Source of the DNA: an uncultured Aquimarina sp.
GTDB lineage: Bacteria; Bacteroidota; Bacteroidia; Flavobacteriales; Flavobacteriaceae
Reading direction: 5' to 3'
DNA: 64,000 nt
Assembly (NCBI GenBank): GCA_947498785.1
Contig: CANMLS010000017.1
Span: 38,953 to 102,952 of the forward strand
Part shown: one piece after another, positions 63,811-64,000 of the stretch
Layout: each line of letters begins with the position of its first letter
Numbering within the stretch: position 1 is the stretch's first letter
Notes under the pieces: model-generated
Database searches by the model: none
Told to the model about the DNA's origin: nothing
Seen by the model: the letters and a program-made list of their open reading frames with translations, nothing else
Position numbers and translations under genes: made by a program

Positions 63811-64000
63811 CAACATGTATAATTAATTGCTTATTTTGTGTGTATTTGTAAAACTATACAGGTTTTCCACTGGTTCGTTTTCTTTTACTAATTTAGTTCC
63901 TAGCCAACGCGACTAACCATACACTATGATACTCCCAATGCTTAGGACAGTTTAAAGATATTTTTAATTATTAAGAAGCGATTGATTTTTCGTAAAATAT
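63811..64000. other. Right end of window, no gene seen
   Basis: 190 AT-rich bases after the second spacer repeat. No open frame or RNA gene was recognised; a gene may start beyond the edge. Confidence 0.4.

Overview
The window comes from a low-GC member of the Bacteroidetes, most likely a marine, pigmented Flavobacteriaceae; the genus cannot be fixed from this sequence. The evidence is -7 boxes of the Bacteroidetes form TAnnTTTG instead of -10 boxes, little sign of Shine-Dalgarno sequences, many lipoproteins and secreted proteins with short MKK-type signals, an ECF sigma/FecR/STN-TonB receptor locus, a split transketolase, two adjacent aconitases and a CrtB/CrtI/CrtZ carotenoid cluster. Most of the window is ordinary chromosome; the last 4 kb is accessory DNA.

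Layout. 1-10.3 kb: the 3' end of a SigJ/ECF42-type sigma factor, a DUF2339/DUF3999 membrane pair, orphan small genes, a PAP2 phosphatase, guaB behind a perfect 19-bp palindrome, an OmpH/Skp chaperone, a broken GNAT gene and an SRPBCC protein. 10.4-15.8 kb: an envelope-biogenesis run of three parvulin/SurA-type chaperones followed by a MoxR ATPase. 16-22.2 kb: a small LTxxQ-like secreted protein, AcnB and a mitochondrial-type aconitase. 22.2-25.9 kb: a double-glycine leader peptide, a Crp/Fnr regulator, a lipoprotein built of four exact 111-codon repeats, and a TlpA-like thioredoxin.

25.9-29.7 kb: a minus-strand operon carH-like, crtI, crtB, crtZ. The MerR-type regulator keeps both the W-x9-EH and the E-x-H-x2-G motifs of adenosylcobalamin photoreceptors, so light- and B12-controlled carotenoid synthesis is the natural reading. 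29.8-35.1 kb: an ECF sigma factor divergent from FecR and an STN-type TonB receptor, a transmembrane signalling/uptake locus without SusD. 35-43 kb: a DJ-1-like lipoprotein, three tRNAs (Leu-GAG, two identical Lys-TTT), shikimate kinase, a phosphoribosyltransferase, an Hsp15-like S4 protein, an FKBP-like lipoprotein, an OMP beta-barrel and the split transketolase. 43-51 kb: tgt, an LptG-type permease, an EamA transporter, accA, dnaB and two envelope proteins. 51.3-60 kb: two amidohydrolase genes, a tandem pair of secreted paralogs, DUF3810 and pepD.

60-64 kb looks different: a 131-bp inverted-repeat element, a doubly broken DUF6261 gene, an array of 41-bp tandem repeats, a GNAT gene, a secreted coiled-coil protein with a nearly identical internal duplication, a decayed gene, and spacer sequences that recur between genes (a ~69-bp direct repeat and a shared TATATTTAACGTTA box). 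This suggests a region where small units have been inserted and lost. Nothing here is a complete, clearly new system; the best leads are the carotenoid photoreceptor operon with its candidate operator boxes, the guaB palindrome, the Cys-rich leader peptide and the repeat-rich right end.
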